A stretch of DNA of 64,000 nucleotides. It comes from Cyanobium sp. PLM2.Bin73. Lineage in GTDB: Bacteria > Cyanobacteriota > Cyanobacteriia > PCC-6307 > Cyanobiaceae. The stretch is from the NCBI GenBank assembly GCA_007694915.1, contig REEV01000051.1:39426-103425 (forward strand), written 5' to 3'. The translations under genes were made by a program, and so were the position numbers. Within the stretch, counting starts at the first letter, position 1. Every line of letters begins with the position of its first letter. Shown in pieces: positions 8,553 through 15,936 of the stretch. The notes beneath the pieces are model-generated. The model saw nothing but the letters and a program-made list of their open reading frames with translations, made no database searches and was not told where the DNA came from.

Positions 8553-9575
8553 ATGGGCACCGATACCCAGCCCCTGGCCTTCCCCAGCCACATCTGCCAT
8601 GTGGACCGGGATCCCCAGACCCTTGCCGCACGCCTGGCACAGCACTATTCCATTCTGGATTTCGGCCCCCGGGCGGGCTTCGAGGCCAATTTCCTGCATT
8701 GCTCCCGCAGCTGCATGGCCGGTGAGCTGCTGCTCTCCGGCGGCTACACCACCCCGATCAGCGGCACCATCGGTGAGCAGGCCGGGATCGGCTCGATCAA
8801 CCTCATCTTCAATGGCAGCGGTGACTACGAGGCCGACGGGCTGAAGATGGGGCTCAACTCAAGCCGGCCCCTGTTCTTCTCACCCGGCCAGGAGTATCAC
8901 TTCGCCATCAACCATTACAACGGTGTGGTCTTTCACATCAACATGGATCGGCTCGCGCGCACTGCAGCCGCCATCGGCGGGCTGGGAATTTCCGAGCGGC
9001 GCTTCGCCAGCGACCTCTCCTTCACCAGGGTGGTGTACAGCGTTGACCTTCGCCGTAAACGGCTGCTTGAGATCCTGCGCGGCGCCATTCGCCTGCTGGA
9101 TCACACTGGCCAGGAGATCAACGGTGATCTGCAGGTGCTGCAGATCGACGATCTGATCTATCGCACCCTGGCGCTGGTGCTGTGCCCTGGGCTGGAGCAG
9201 CCCGCGGCTCAAGAGCCTGCAGCAATTGGCGGCAAGGAACGGATCTTCGAGGAGCTGCTGGAGTGGATTCGCGCCCATCTGCACACCCCGATCACCCTCA
9301 CCCAGCTGGAGCAGCGCAGCGGCTATTCACGCCGCACCCTGCAACTGGTGTTCAGCCAACGCTTCGGCTGCGGCCCGATCCAGTGGATTCGCCAGCAGCG
9401 GCTGGAGCAGGCACGCCTCGATCTGCTGAGCCCCGTCCCTGCCGACACGGTGAGCAGCATCGCTGCGCGCTACAGCTTCAGCAGCCCGGCGGTGTTCAGC
9501 CGCGACTTCCACAGCCGCTACGGGGTGACGCCCTCCACATTTCTGCGCGAAGGGCGCCGGCATCAACCCTCCTGA
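8553..9575 (+). CDS. AraC-family transcriptional regulator
   Basis: A 340-residue regulator. Residues about 1-200 form a beta-rich sensor part of the AraC-binding-like type. The last 100 residues carry the two helix-turn-helix motifs of the AraC/XylS domain: first helix pair around T-L-T-Q-L-E-Q-R-S-G-Y-S-R-R-T-L, second around S-I-A-A-R-Y-S-F-S-S-P-A-V-F-S-R-D-F, then Y-G-V-T-P-S-x-F. It is divergent from the BASS transporter gene with only 73 bases between the starts, the classic position for a local regulator. The ATG at 8553 is chosen; the upstream ATG at 8430 would lie inside the transporter gene. Confidence 0.85.
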   Translation: MGTDTQPLAFPSHICHVDRDPQTLAARLAQHYSILDFGPRAGFEANFLHCSRSCMAGELLLSGGYTTPISGTIGEQAGIGSINLIFNGSGDYEADGLKMGLNSSRPLFFSPGQEYHFAINHYNGVVFHINMDRLARTAAAIGGLGISERRFASDLSFTRVVYSVDLRRKRLLEILRGAIRLLDHTGQEINGDLQVLQIDDLIYRTLALVLCPGLEQPAAQEPAAIGGKERIFEELLEWIRAHLHTPITLTQLEQRSGYSRRTLQLVFSQRFGCGPIQWIRQQRLEQARLDLLSPVPADTVSSIAARYSFSSPAVFSRDFHSRYGVTPSTFLREGRRHQPS

Positions 9576-9658
9576 TCCAGAGGTGAGGCGGTTCGGCAAC
9601 CACCCTTAAGCTCCAGCACGACGCCCATTTGTTGTTGTTCTCTTCGCCCATCCCTGCC

Positions 9659-10216
9659 ATGGCCGACACCCAGCCCGACTATCCCACCACTGAGGCCGCC
9701 GCAAGCGAGGTCGCTGCGAGCGAAGCCAGCGCCAGCACGGCAGCTGCAGGCGAGGTGCCCGCAAGCGAGGTGGCTGCGAGCGAGGTGGCCGTAGGCCAGA
9801 CGCCAGCCACCGAACCCAGCGTGGAAACCAGCACCACCGTGCCTCCCATTGGCGCCGGCCCCACAGGCGACGCCACCCCGGCCAGCGATGGTGACGGCGA
9901 AGGGGGCGAATGGGCCCTGCTGGTGGAGAAGGTGCAGGCCTGGTGGAGCAGTGGCGAGCTGCAGAAGCTCTGGCAGCAGAGCCGCACACCCCTCACCCTC
10001 GGCCTGGCCCTGTTCGCCGTGCTGCTGGTGCTGCAGGTGTATGCCGGCCTGCTGGGGGCCATCAACAGCCTGCCGCTGGTGCCGGGGCTGCTGGAGCTGG
10101 TGGGCCTGATCTGGGCCGTGCGCTATGGCCTGCCCAGGCTGCTGCGCCGCAGCGAGCGGGAGCAGCTGCTGGGTGGCCTGCAGAAGCGCTGGAGCAGCTT
10201 TCGCGGCAGAAGCTGA
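9659..10216 (+). CDS. CAAD-domain membrane protein
   Basis: A 185-residue protein. The N-terminal half (residues 1-85) is low complexity with repeated A-S-E-V-A units and Thr/Pro-rich sequence. The C-terminal half is a CAAD domain: an amphipathic helix (W-W-S-S-G-E-L-Q-K-L-W), two hydrophobic helices, and a basic tail. CAAD domains occur in cyanobacterial aminoacyl-tRNA synthetases and in thylakoid curvature proteins, and they localise to thylakoid membranes. A role in membrane shape or anchoring is the likeliest reading. The ATG at 9659 is used. It lies 34 bases before guaB3. Confidence 0.8.
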   Translation: MADTQPDYPTTEAAASEVAASEASASTAAAGEVPASEVAASEVAVGQTPATEPSVETSTTVPPIGAGPTGDATPASDGDGEGGEWALLVEKVQAWWSSGELQKLWQQSRTPLTLGLALFAVLLVLQVYAGLLGAINSLPLVPGLLELVGLIWAVRYGLPRLLRRSEREQLLGGLQKRWSSFRGRS

Positions 10217-10250
10217 CACCCCAAAGGTGGCTGCCGCATCGGTTGATACG

Positions 10251-11438
10251 GTGGCCCGAATCCGCCCCCCCTCTGTGGATATCCAGCTCGGCCGTTCCCG
10301 CACCGTCCGCCGTGCCTATGGCATCGACGAAATTGCCCTGGTGCCGGGCGGCCGCACGGTGGATCCGGCCGTCACCGACAGCCGCTGGACCCTGGGGGGC
10401 ATCGAGCGGGAGATCCCCATCATCGCCAGCGCCATGGACGGCGTGGTGGACGTTGGCATGGCCGTGGAGCTCAGCCGCCAGGGTGCCTTGGGAGTGCTGA
10501 ATCTGGAGGGGGTTCAGTGCCGCTACGACGACCCCAATCCTGTCCTCGACCGCATCGCCGCCGTGGGCAGGGATGAGTTCGTGCCGCTGATGCAGGAGCT
10601 TTACAGCCAGCCGGTGCGCGAAGACCTGATCCGCGCCCGCATCGCCGAAATCAAGCAGAAGGGCGGCATCGCCGCGGTGAGCGCCACGCCGGTGGCGGCG
10701 ATCCGCTTCGGTCGCGCCATCGCCGAGGCCGGCGCCGACCTCTTCTTCGTGCAGGCCACGGTGGTGAGCACCGAGCACATCGGCCCGGAAGGGCAGGAGA
10801 GCCTTGATCTCGAGGCCCTCTGCCGCGACTTCGGCGTGCCGGTGGTGATCGGCAACTGCGTCACCTACGAGGTGGCCCTGAAGCTGATGCGTGCCGGTGC
10901 CGCCGGTGTGCTAGTGGGCATCGGCCCCGGTGCCGCCTGCACCAGCCGCGGCGTGCTGGGCGTCGGCATCCCCCAGGCCACCGCCGTGGCCGACTGTGCC
11001 GCCGCCCGTGACGACTACGCCGCCGAGAGCGGCCGCCGCGTGCCCGTGATCGCCGATGGCGGCATCGTCACCGGCGGCGACATCTGCAAGTGCCTGGCCT
11101 GCGGCGCTGACGCCGTGATGATCGGTTCACCGATCGCCCGCGCCGCCGAGGCCCCCGGCCGCGGCTTCCACTGGGGCATGGCCACCCCCAGCCCGGTGCT
11201 GCCCCGCGGTACCCGCATCAAGGTGGGCACCACCGGCAGCCTCGAACGCATCCTGCGCGGCCCCGCCGGTCTCGACGACGGCACCCAGAACCTGCTGGGT
11301 TGCATCCGCACCTCCATGGGCACCCTGGGGGCCCGCACCCTCCGGGAGATGCAGCAGGTGGAGGTGGTCGTGGCCCCGTCGCTGCTCACCGAGGGCAAGG
11401 TGTATCAGAAGGCACAACAGCTGGGCATGGGCAAGTAG
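10251..11438 (+). CDS. guaB3: GuaB3 family IMP dehydrogenase-related protein
   Basis: A 395-residue TIM-barrel enzyme of the IMP dehydrogenase/GMP reductase family, acting in purine nucleotide interconversion. It has the catalytic cysteine loop (G-P-G-A-A-C-T-S-R), the A-D-G-G-I nucleotide site and the flap region, but no CBS pair, which marks the GuaB3 branch rather than classical GuaB. Whether GuaB3 proteins work mainly as dehydrogenases or reductases cannot be told from the sequence. The GTG at 10251 gives the family N-terminus (I-Q-L-G-R-S-R-T-V-R-R-A-Y-G); an upstream ATG would lie within the previous gene. Yfr1 and trxA follow, a conserved cyanobacterial order. Confidence 0.9.
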   Translation: MARIRPPSVDIQLGRSRTVRRAYGIDEIALVPGGRTVDPAVTDSRWTLGGIEREIPIIASAMDGVVDVGMAVELSRQGALGVLNLEGVQCRYDDPNPVLDRIAAVGRDEFVPLMQELYSQPVREDLIRARIAEIKQKGGIAAVSATPVAAIRFGRAIAEAGADLFFVQATVVSTEHIGPEGQESLDLEALCRDFGVPVVIGNCVTYEVALKLMRAGAAGVLVGIGPGAACTSRGVLGVGIPQATAVADCAAARDDYAAESGRRVPVIADGGIVTGGDICKCLACGADAVMIGSPIARAAEAPGRGFHWGMATPSPVLPRGTRIKVGTTGSLERILRGPAGLDDGTQNLLGCIRTSMGTLGARTLREMQQVEVVVAPSLLTEGKVYQKAQQLGMGK

Positions 11439-11450
11439 GGCAGCGGGAAA

Positions 11451-11474
11451 CCCCCTCAGCAAGCCGAGAGGGGG
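11451..11474 (+). terminator. Stem-loop just after guaB3
   Basis: CCCCCTC (11451-11457) pairs with GAGGGGG (11468-11474) around a 10-base loop, 12 bases after the guaB3 stop. It lacks a U-run, so it is a weak terminator or mRNA 3'-end structure. Its placement before the Yfr1 promoter suggests it separates guaB3 from the small RNA. Confidence 0.45.
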
Positions 11475-11496
11475 CCAGCCCGGGAGGTCTATCTTG

Positions 11497-11562
11497 AAAC
11501 TGTGGGGGCTTCACAGCTCGCACACTCCTCACACCCTCCGGCCCGGCTCGTCCGGGCCTTTT
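11497..11562 (+). ncRNA. yfr1: Small regulatory RNA Yfr1
   Basis: Yfr1 is a short Hfq-independent cyanobacterial antisense RNA. All its parts are here in order. A 5' stem-loop is formed by CTGTG (11500-11504) and CACAG (11512-11516). It is followed by the invariant unpaired motif ACTCCTCACAC at 11524-11534. A strong terminator hairpin, GGCCCGG (11540-11546) with CCGGGCC (11552-11558), is followed by TTTT. A -10-like TATCTT lies at 11490-11495, so the 5' end is approximate. The site between guaB and trxA is where Yfr1 lies in many cyanobacteria. Known targets are mRNAs of outer-membrane proteins, whose ribosome sites pair with the central motif. Confidence 0.9.
11540..11562 (+). terminator. 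Rho-independent terminator of yfr1
   Basis: A perfect 7-bp GC stem (11540-11546 with 11552-11558), a 5-base loop and a TTTT run at 11559-11562. It forms the 3' end of Yfr1 and would also stop any read-through from guaB3. Confidence 0.85.
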
Positions 11563-11624
11563 CGCTTCGGTGGGGGCCACCCTGCAACGCTTGATGTGGG
11601 GCAGGGGGAGCAGCCTGGGCCCCT

Positions 11625-11633
11625 TGCTACATT
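11625..11633 (+). promoter_or_regulatory. Candidate extended -10 promoter of trxA
   Basis: TGCTACATT matches an extended -10 element (TGn followed by TACATT) and ends 24 bases before the trxA ATG, downstream of the yfr1 terminator. No convincing -35 box is seen, which is common for extended -10 promoters. Supported by position and motif only. Confidence 0.45.
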
Positions 11634-11657
11634 CCTCAAATCCCGATCCCAACAAGG

Positions 11658-11981
11658 ATGTCCAGCGCAGCAGCTGTCACCGACGCCTCCTTCGAGCAGG
11701 ACGTGCTCAAGAGTGATGTGCCTGTGCTTGTCGACTTCTGGGCCCCCTGGTGCGGCCCCTGCCGGATGGTGGCGCCGATCGTCGATGAGATCGCCAAGGA
11801 ATTCGAGGGTCAGATCAAGGTGTTCAAGCTGAACACCGACGAAAACCCCAACGTGGCCAGCCAGTACGGCATCCGCAGCATCCCCACCCTGATGGTGTTC
11901 AAGGGCGGTCAGAAGGTGGACACCGTGGTCGGTGCCGTGCCCAAGACCACCCTCTCGGGCACGATCAGCAAGTACCTCTGA
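11658..11981 (+). CDS. trxA: Thioredoxin
   Basis: A 107-residue thioredoxin that reduces protein disulfides in the cytosol using electrons from thioredoxin reductase or ferredoxin-thioredoxin reductase. The redox centre W-C-G-P-C has Cys32 and Cys35. The buried Asp in V-L-V-D-F-W and the cis-proline in S-I-P-T-L-M are present, and the length is standard. It is the m-type-like TrxA found next to guaB3 and yfr1 in picocyanobacteria. Its stop lies only a few bases upstream of, or inside, the start region of the next gene. Confidence 0.97.
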   Translation: MSSAAAVTDASFEQDVLKSDVPVLVDFWAPWCGPCRMVAPIVDEIAKEFEGQIKVFKLNTDENPNVASQYGIRSIPTLMVFKGGQKVDTVVGAVPKTTLSGTISKYL

Positions 11982-13074
11982 CAGCCCCCTGACAGACCTC
12001 CGGTCCAGCTTCTCACCGGCCCAGCGCAACGGCGGGATCAGCCCGCTGCAGGCCATTGCCAGCGCCATTCAGCACCACCCCCAGCGGCGCATCATTCAAC
12101 GCGCCCTGGTGTCCTTGCTGGACATCTGCAGGAACGAAACCGATCCCGACGCCTGGCGGATCATCAGCGGCACCCTGGCCGACATCAGTGAGGCCCTCGA
12201 GGTTTTCCGCCCCCACCGCAAGGTGCGCAAGGTGGCGGTGTTCGGCTCCGCCCGCACCACCAGTGACGATCCCGCCTTTGCGATGGCGGAGCAGCTGGCC
12301 GTGCAGTCGGTGAAAGCCGGCTTCGAGGTGATCACCGGCGCGGGTGGGGGGATCATGGAGGCCGCCAACCGCGGGGCGGGCAGCCAGGCCAGCTTCGGCC
12401 TCAACGTCGACCTGCCGTTCGAGCAGCATCCCAATCCGATCGTGAGCAGCTCGGAAGCCAGGCTGCTCGGCTTCCGCTACTTCTTCACCCGCAAGCTGTT
12501 CTTCCTGCGCGAGAGCGACGCTGTGGTGGTGCTGCCCGGCGGCTTCGGCACCCTCGATGAGCTGTTCGAGGCCCTCACCCTGATCCAGACCGGCCGCACC
12601 CAGCCCATCCCCCTGGTGCTGCTGGCGCCGCCCGGGGATCCGTTCTGGAGCAGCTGGCAGGTGGAGGTGCAGCGGCTGATGACCAAGCGGGGCCTGATCT
12701 CCCCGGAGGATCGCTCCCTGGTGTGCCAAACCGACAGCGCCAGCGAGGCGATTGCCCACATCTGCCGCTTCTACCGGGTGTTCCACGCCGCCGAACTGCT
12801 CAGTGATCGGCTGGAACTGCAGCTCAACGCGCCGATCCCGCCCCAGGCCCTGGTGCAGATCAACCGGGAGTTCGACGACCTGGTGGAGGAGGGGGTCATC
12901 CACGCCGCCGAAACCAGTGACGAAGATGGCTTTCTTCGGCCCTGCCTGCGCTTCCGCTTCAACATGCGCCGCATGGGCAGGCTGTACCAGCTGATCGATG
13001 TGCTCAACGGTCTCAATCTGCCCGCTGGCCCGGCCCTGGAGCAACCTGAGCAGCGCAGTGGCGAGCCGTCATGA
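11932..13074 (+). CDS. LOG-family (TIGR00730-like) Rossmann-fold protein
   Basis: Up to 380 residues. It carries the LOG-family motifs G-A-G-G-G-I-M-E and [12 protein letters not shown], which in characterised members form the phosphoribohydrolase active site releasing a base from a nucleoside monophosphate. A family-specific N-terminal helical part and a C-terminal extension make it longer than simple LOG proteins. The start is uncertain: the ATG at 11932 lies inside trxA, a CTG sits at 11989, and the first clean GTG at 12109 would cut into conserved sequence. Its stop overlaps the hisH start (ATGA). Confidence 0.8.
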   Translation: MPCPRPPSRARSASTSDSPLTDLRSSFSPAQRNGGISPLQAIASAIQHHPQRRIIQRALVSLLDICRNETDPDAWRIISGTLADISEALEVFRPHRKVRKVAVFGSARTTSDDPAFAMAEQLAVQSVKAGFEVITGAGGGIMEAANRGAGSQASFGLNVDLPFEQHPNPIVSSSEARLLGFRYFFTRKLFFLRESDAVVVLPGGFGTLDELFEALTLIQTGRTQPIPLVLLAPPGDPFWSSWQVEVQRLMTKRGLISPEDRSLVCQTDSASEAIAHICRFYRVFHAAELLSDRLELQLNAPIPPQALVQINREFDDLVEEGVIHAAETSDEDGFLRPCLRFRFNMRRMGRLYQLIDVLNGLNLPAGPALEQPEQRSGEPS

Positions 13075-13703
13075 GGCGACTGGGTCTGATCGACTACGGC
13101 ATGGGTAACCTGCACTCGGTGCGGCGGGCCTTCGAGCGGCTGGGCTCGGAGGTTGTGACCGTGGCCGATCCGGCAACCGATGCCGCCCTGATCGACAGCT
13201 GCCAGGGGCTGCTGCTGCCAGGTGTGGGCGCCTTCGATCCGGCCATGGAGCGGCTGCGGGCCAGCGGACTGGACGCCATGCTGCGCGCCTGGTGCGCGTC
13301 GGAGCGGCCGCTGCTCGGGATCTGCCTGGGGTTGCAGCTCCTGTTTGAAGCCAGCGACGAGGGCGAGAGCCGGGGACTGGCCCTGCTGCCAGGGCGGGTG
13401 CGGGCGCTGCCACGGCGCCGCGGCCACCCGATTCCGCACATGGGCTGGGAACCCCTGATCCCGCTCACCCCCAGTCCCCTGCTGCCGGCGGGAGCGCCGC
13501 AGGCCTGGGTGTACTTCGTGCACTCCTTCGCCGCCGAACCCACCGATCCGGCCGTCAGCACCGCCGGCGTCGCCTTCGCCGGCGACACCGTGACGGCGGC
13601 GGTGTGGCACGGCTCCATCGGCGCCTGCCAGTTTCACCCCGAGAAATCGGGCCGGGCCGGTGCCGCGATCCTGCAGCGCTGGCTGCAGTGGTTGCCGGCA
13701 TGA
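13071..13703 (+). CDS. hisH: Imidazole glycerol phosphate synthase glutaminase subunit HisH
   Basis: A 210-residue class I glutamine amidotransferase that feeds ammonia to HisF in histidine synthesis. The triad is visible: Cys85 in G-I-C-L-G-L, and His189 with Glu191 in F-H-P-E-K-S-G. The N-terminal D-Y-G-M-G-N and the P-G-V-G-A-F oxyanion region are standard. Its ATG overlaps the stop of the LOG-family gene, and rsmD follows 13 bases later, so these are likely one transcript. HisF is not in the window. Confidence 0.95.
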   Translation: MRRLGLIDYGMGNLHSVRRAFERLGSEVVTVADPATDAALIDSCQGLLLPGVGAFDPAMERLRASGLDAMLRAWCASERPLLGICLGLQLLFEASDEGESRGLALLPGRVRALPRRRGHPIPHMGWEPLIPLTPSPLLPAGAPQAWVYFVHSFAAEPTDPAVSTAGVAFAGDTVTAAVWHGSIGACQFHPEKSGRAGAAILQRWLQWLPA

Positions 13704-13716
13704 GCGCGGGGCGGCC

Positions 13717-14325
13717 ATGAGCCTGCGCCTGAGCGGCGGCCGCCGGCTGCAGAGCCCTCCCGGCGACCTGGCACGCCCCACCCCCGCCCGGGTGCGGCTG
13801 GCGGTGATCAACCTGCTGGCGGCTGAGCTTCCCGGCTGCCGTTGGCTTGATCTCTGCTCCGGCAGCGGCGCCATGGCCTGCGAAGCCCTGCAGCGAGGCG
13901 CCGGCCGGGTGGTGGCGGTGGAGCGCGATAGGCGCCTGGCCGCCGTGACCCGCAGCAACCTCGAGGCCGTGCAGCAGGGCCTGGGACGCCCCAGCCAGGT
14001 GCAGGTGCACGCCACCGATGTGCTGCGCTGGCTGCGGCGCGGCAGAGATGCGGGCGGCAATGCTGCGGGCAGCAGTGGTGCGGGCGGCAGGGCGGACGAC
14101 GACGACCAGGGCGGCTTCGATCTGATTTATGCCGACCCGCCCTACGCCGCAGGGCTCTACGGACCGATTGCCGAAGCGGTGGCCGGCGACCACTGGCTTG
14201 CGGAGAGGGGAACCATGATCTGGGAGTGCGGCAGCGGCGCTGTGGCCGAACCGCCGCCCGGATGGCGGCTACGGGACCGTCGCCGCTATGGATCGACCAG
14301 CGTGGTGCTGCTGCAGCAGGGGTGA
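13717..14325 (+). CDS. rsmD: 16S rRNA (guanine966-N2)-methyltransferase RsmD
   Basis: A 202-residue SAM-dependent methyltransferase for the small-subunit rRNA. It shows the RsmD opening (G-G-R-R-L-x-S-P-P-G), the SAM site D-L-C-S-G-S-G and the N-6/N-2 type catalytic D-P-P-Y. Between motifs, around residues 108-125, it carries a Gly/Ala/Asp-rich insertion (with D-D-D-D) that is not a normal part of the fold and is probably a surface loop. The ATG at 13717 is chosen over an in-frame one inside hisH. Confidence 0.92.
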   Translation: MSLRLSGGRRLQSPPGDLARPTPARVRLAVINLLAAELPGCRWLDLCSGSGAMACEALQRGAGRVVAVERDRRLAAVTRSNLEAVQQGLGRPSQVQVHATDVLRWLRRGRDAGGNAAGSSGAGGRADDDDQGGFDLIYADPPYAAGLYGPIAEAVAGDHWLAERGTMIWECGSGAVAEPPPGWRLRDRRRYGSTSVVLLQQG

Positions 14326-14361
14326 AGACTCAGAGTTGAAGGGCCGGCCGTCCAGCGGCCC

Positions 14362-14475
14362 TCAGCTGTCGAGCATGGAACCGCGGCGGTACTGGCTCCA
14401 TGCCGCCACGAACAGGCCAAGCAGCGTCACGGGGATCAGCCCCAGCACGATCCCGCAGAGCAGAGGTTCGATCAT
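14362..14475 (-). CDS. petG: Cytochrome b6f complex subunit PetG
   Basis: A 37-residue single-helix subunit at the periphery of the cytochrome b6f complex in thylakoids, needed for its stability. The whole protein matches Pet[13 protein letters not shown] at the start, one hydrophobic helix and the tail Q-Y-R-R-G. An upstream in-frame start would add 29 residues not found in PetG. It is on the opposite strand to its neighbours, facing rsmD, and is divergent from a cytochrome c gene across 170 bases. Confidence 0.95.
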   Translation of the reverse strand: MIEPLLCGIVLGLIPVTLLGLFVAAWSQYRRGSMLDS

Positions 14476-14507
14476 GGCGAAACCGGTGGTGCGATCAGGT
14501 GACAATT

Positions 14508-14533
14508 GTTCCATGCCGGTGTTCCATGCCGGG
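14508..14533. repeat. Two-copy 13-bp tandem repeat upstream of petG
   Basis: GTTCCATGCCGGT (14508-14520) is followed at once by GTTCCATGCCGGG (14521-14533), identical at 12 of 13 positions. It lies 33-58 bases upstream of the petG start, in the divergent region 14476-14645, where a promoter for petG should be. No other feature is clear in that gap. Confidence 0.6.
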
Positions 14534-14645
14534 GTGATGGCGAGACCCCAACCGTTGCTCACGGCGCAGGCCTGCCGCCCGTCAGGCTGGTGACAGCGCA
14601 GCGATCGACGCCGCCTCAGCCAGCACCAGCTCCATCCCTCCCCGC

Positions 14646-15074
14646 GTGATCAGCCCCGTGCGATCGAGCCCTCCCCCGTCGTCAGCAGCCGATTCCGCCG
14701 CCCAGATCGCCCCCCGCGCTGGGATCGGTCGTGGGCTGGTCACCGCCCTGGTGGGGGCAGCGGCCGCGGCCTGTGTGCTGCTGGCGCTGCTGGTGCTGCC
14801 TGGGGTCGGCAGCGACCCGTACACCCGCCAGACCCTGGCGCTCAAGGGCTCCGCGGAGCATGGCGCCCTGCTCTTTCGCCTCAACTGCGCCGGCTGCCAT
14901 GGCATCGCCGCCCAGGGCCTGGTGGGACCCAACCTGCATGGCGTGGCGGAACGCAAGAACCAGCGCCAGCTGATCAGCCAGGTGGTGAGCGGCCGCACGC
15001 CGCCGATGCCGAGCTTCCAGCCCGAACCCCAGGCCATGGCCGACCTGCTCGCCTACCTCAACGGACTGGTGTGA
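14646..15074 (+). CDS. Membrane-anchored c-type cytochrome, CytM-like
   Basis: A 142-residue monohaem cytochrome c. An N-terminal Pro/Ser-rich cytoplasmic stretch is followed by an uncleaved membrane helix (about residues 30-52). The haem site is C-A-G-C-H (Cys81, Cys84, His85), and Met121 in T-P-P-M-P is the likely sixth ligand. The S-D-P-Y segment after the helix and the P-x-M-A-D-L-L-x-Y-L end fit cyanobacterial cytochrome cM, a low-abundance protein implicated in suppressing respiration or photosynthesis under mixotrophy and stress. The start is a GTG. Its stop overlaps the next start. Confidence 0.75.
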   Translation: MISPVRSSPPPSSAADSAAQIAPRAGIGRGLVTALVGAAAAACVLLALLVLPGVGSDPYTRQTLALKGSAEHGALLFRLNCAGCHGIAAQGLVGPNLHGVAERKNQRQLISQVVSGRTPPMPSFQPEPQAMADLLAYLNGLV

Positions 15075-15910
15075 GCCAGGGCCCGCCCGTGGCCACCGGA
15101 TTCCGGCCCGCCGAATCCCTGGCGCTGGTGCTGGTGGAGCCGGCCGGCCCGCTCAACGTGGGCAGCGTCGCCCGTCTCTGCGCCAACTTCGGGATCAGCG
15201 ACCTGCGACTGGTGGCGCCGCGCTGCTCCCACACCGGGGAGGAGGCCCGGCGCATGGCCGTGCACGCTGGGGCGGTGCTGGAGGAGGCGCGGGTCTTCCC
15301 GACCCTGGAGGCGGCCCTGGCCGATTGCCGCCGGGTGGTGGCCACCAGCGGGCGAGGCTGCGGCGAACCCCTGCCACCGCTAGACCTCGACGGCGCCCTG
15401 GGCTGGCTGGCGGCAGACCCGGGAGACCCGAAACTGGCAGCCGCGCGCGCCCTGGTGTTCGGCCGCGAGGACCGGGGCCTGAGCAAGGCCGAACTGCTCC
15501 AGGCCGGCCGCCTGCTGCACATCCATACGGCGGGCAGCTACGGCTCCCTCAACCTGGCCCAGGCCGCTGCCGTGGTGCTGCACCACTGGCACCGCCTGCA
15601 GAGCAGGGGCCAGCCATCGGCCGTCGCCGGCCCGGGGGCAGCGACGCCGGCAGCGGAGGCGGCCCCATGCCAGCGGGGGGTGCTCGAGGCGATGCTCAGC
15701 GACGCCGAAGGGCTGCTGCTGGAGGTGGGATTCCTCTACCCCCACACGGCCGCGGCCCGGATGGCCAAGTTGCGCAGCCTGCTCCAGCGCGCCCAGGTGA
15801 ACACCGAGGAGGTGGCCCTGCTGCGGGGCATGGTGCGCCAACTGCGCTGGGCCGCGACCCGCGGCGACACTGGCACCACGGCGGGCGCCGATCCCGCCTC
15901 CACCCCTTAA
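15071..15910 (+). CDS. TrmJ-like SPOUT RNA methyltransferase
   Basis: A 279-residue SpoU/TrmH-type knotted methyltransferase. The motifs V-E-P-x-x-x-x-N-V-G-S-V-A-R, V-F-G-R-E-D-R-G-L and S-L-N-L-A-Q-A are those of the TrmJ/LasT branch, which 2'-O-methylates tRNA position 32. A C-terminal helical extension follows, with a Gly/Ala-rich linker around residues 180-198. The GTG start overlaps the stop of the cytochrome gene by 4 bp, so the two are translationally coupled although functionally unrelated. Confidence 0.85.
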   Translation: MSQGPPVATGFRPAESLALVLVEPAGPLNVGSVARLCANFGISDLRLVAPRCSHTGEEARRMAVHAGAVLEEARVFPTLEAALADCRRVVATSGRGCGEPLPPLDLDGALGWLAADPGDPKLAAARALVFGREDRGLSKAELLQAGRLLHIHTAGSYGSLNLAQAAAVVLHHWHRLQSRGQPSAVAGPGAATPAAEAAPCQRGVLEAMLSDAEGLLLEVGFLYPHTAAARMAKLRSLLQRAQVNTEEVALLRGMVRQLRWAATRGDTGTTAGADPASTP

Positions 15911-15936
15911 CTTCAGCCGACACAGGTCCAGCTGCC

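Noticed and set aside
15325..15936. N-terminal extension of the beta-lactamase-fold protein over the methyltransferase gene
   Set aside because: The in-frame upstream part is antigenic-looking Gly/Arg/Pro noise in another frame of the TrmJ-like gene; the TTG at 15937 gives a proper membrane anchor.
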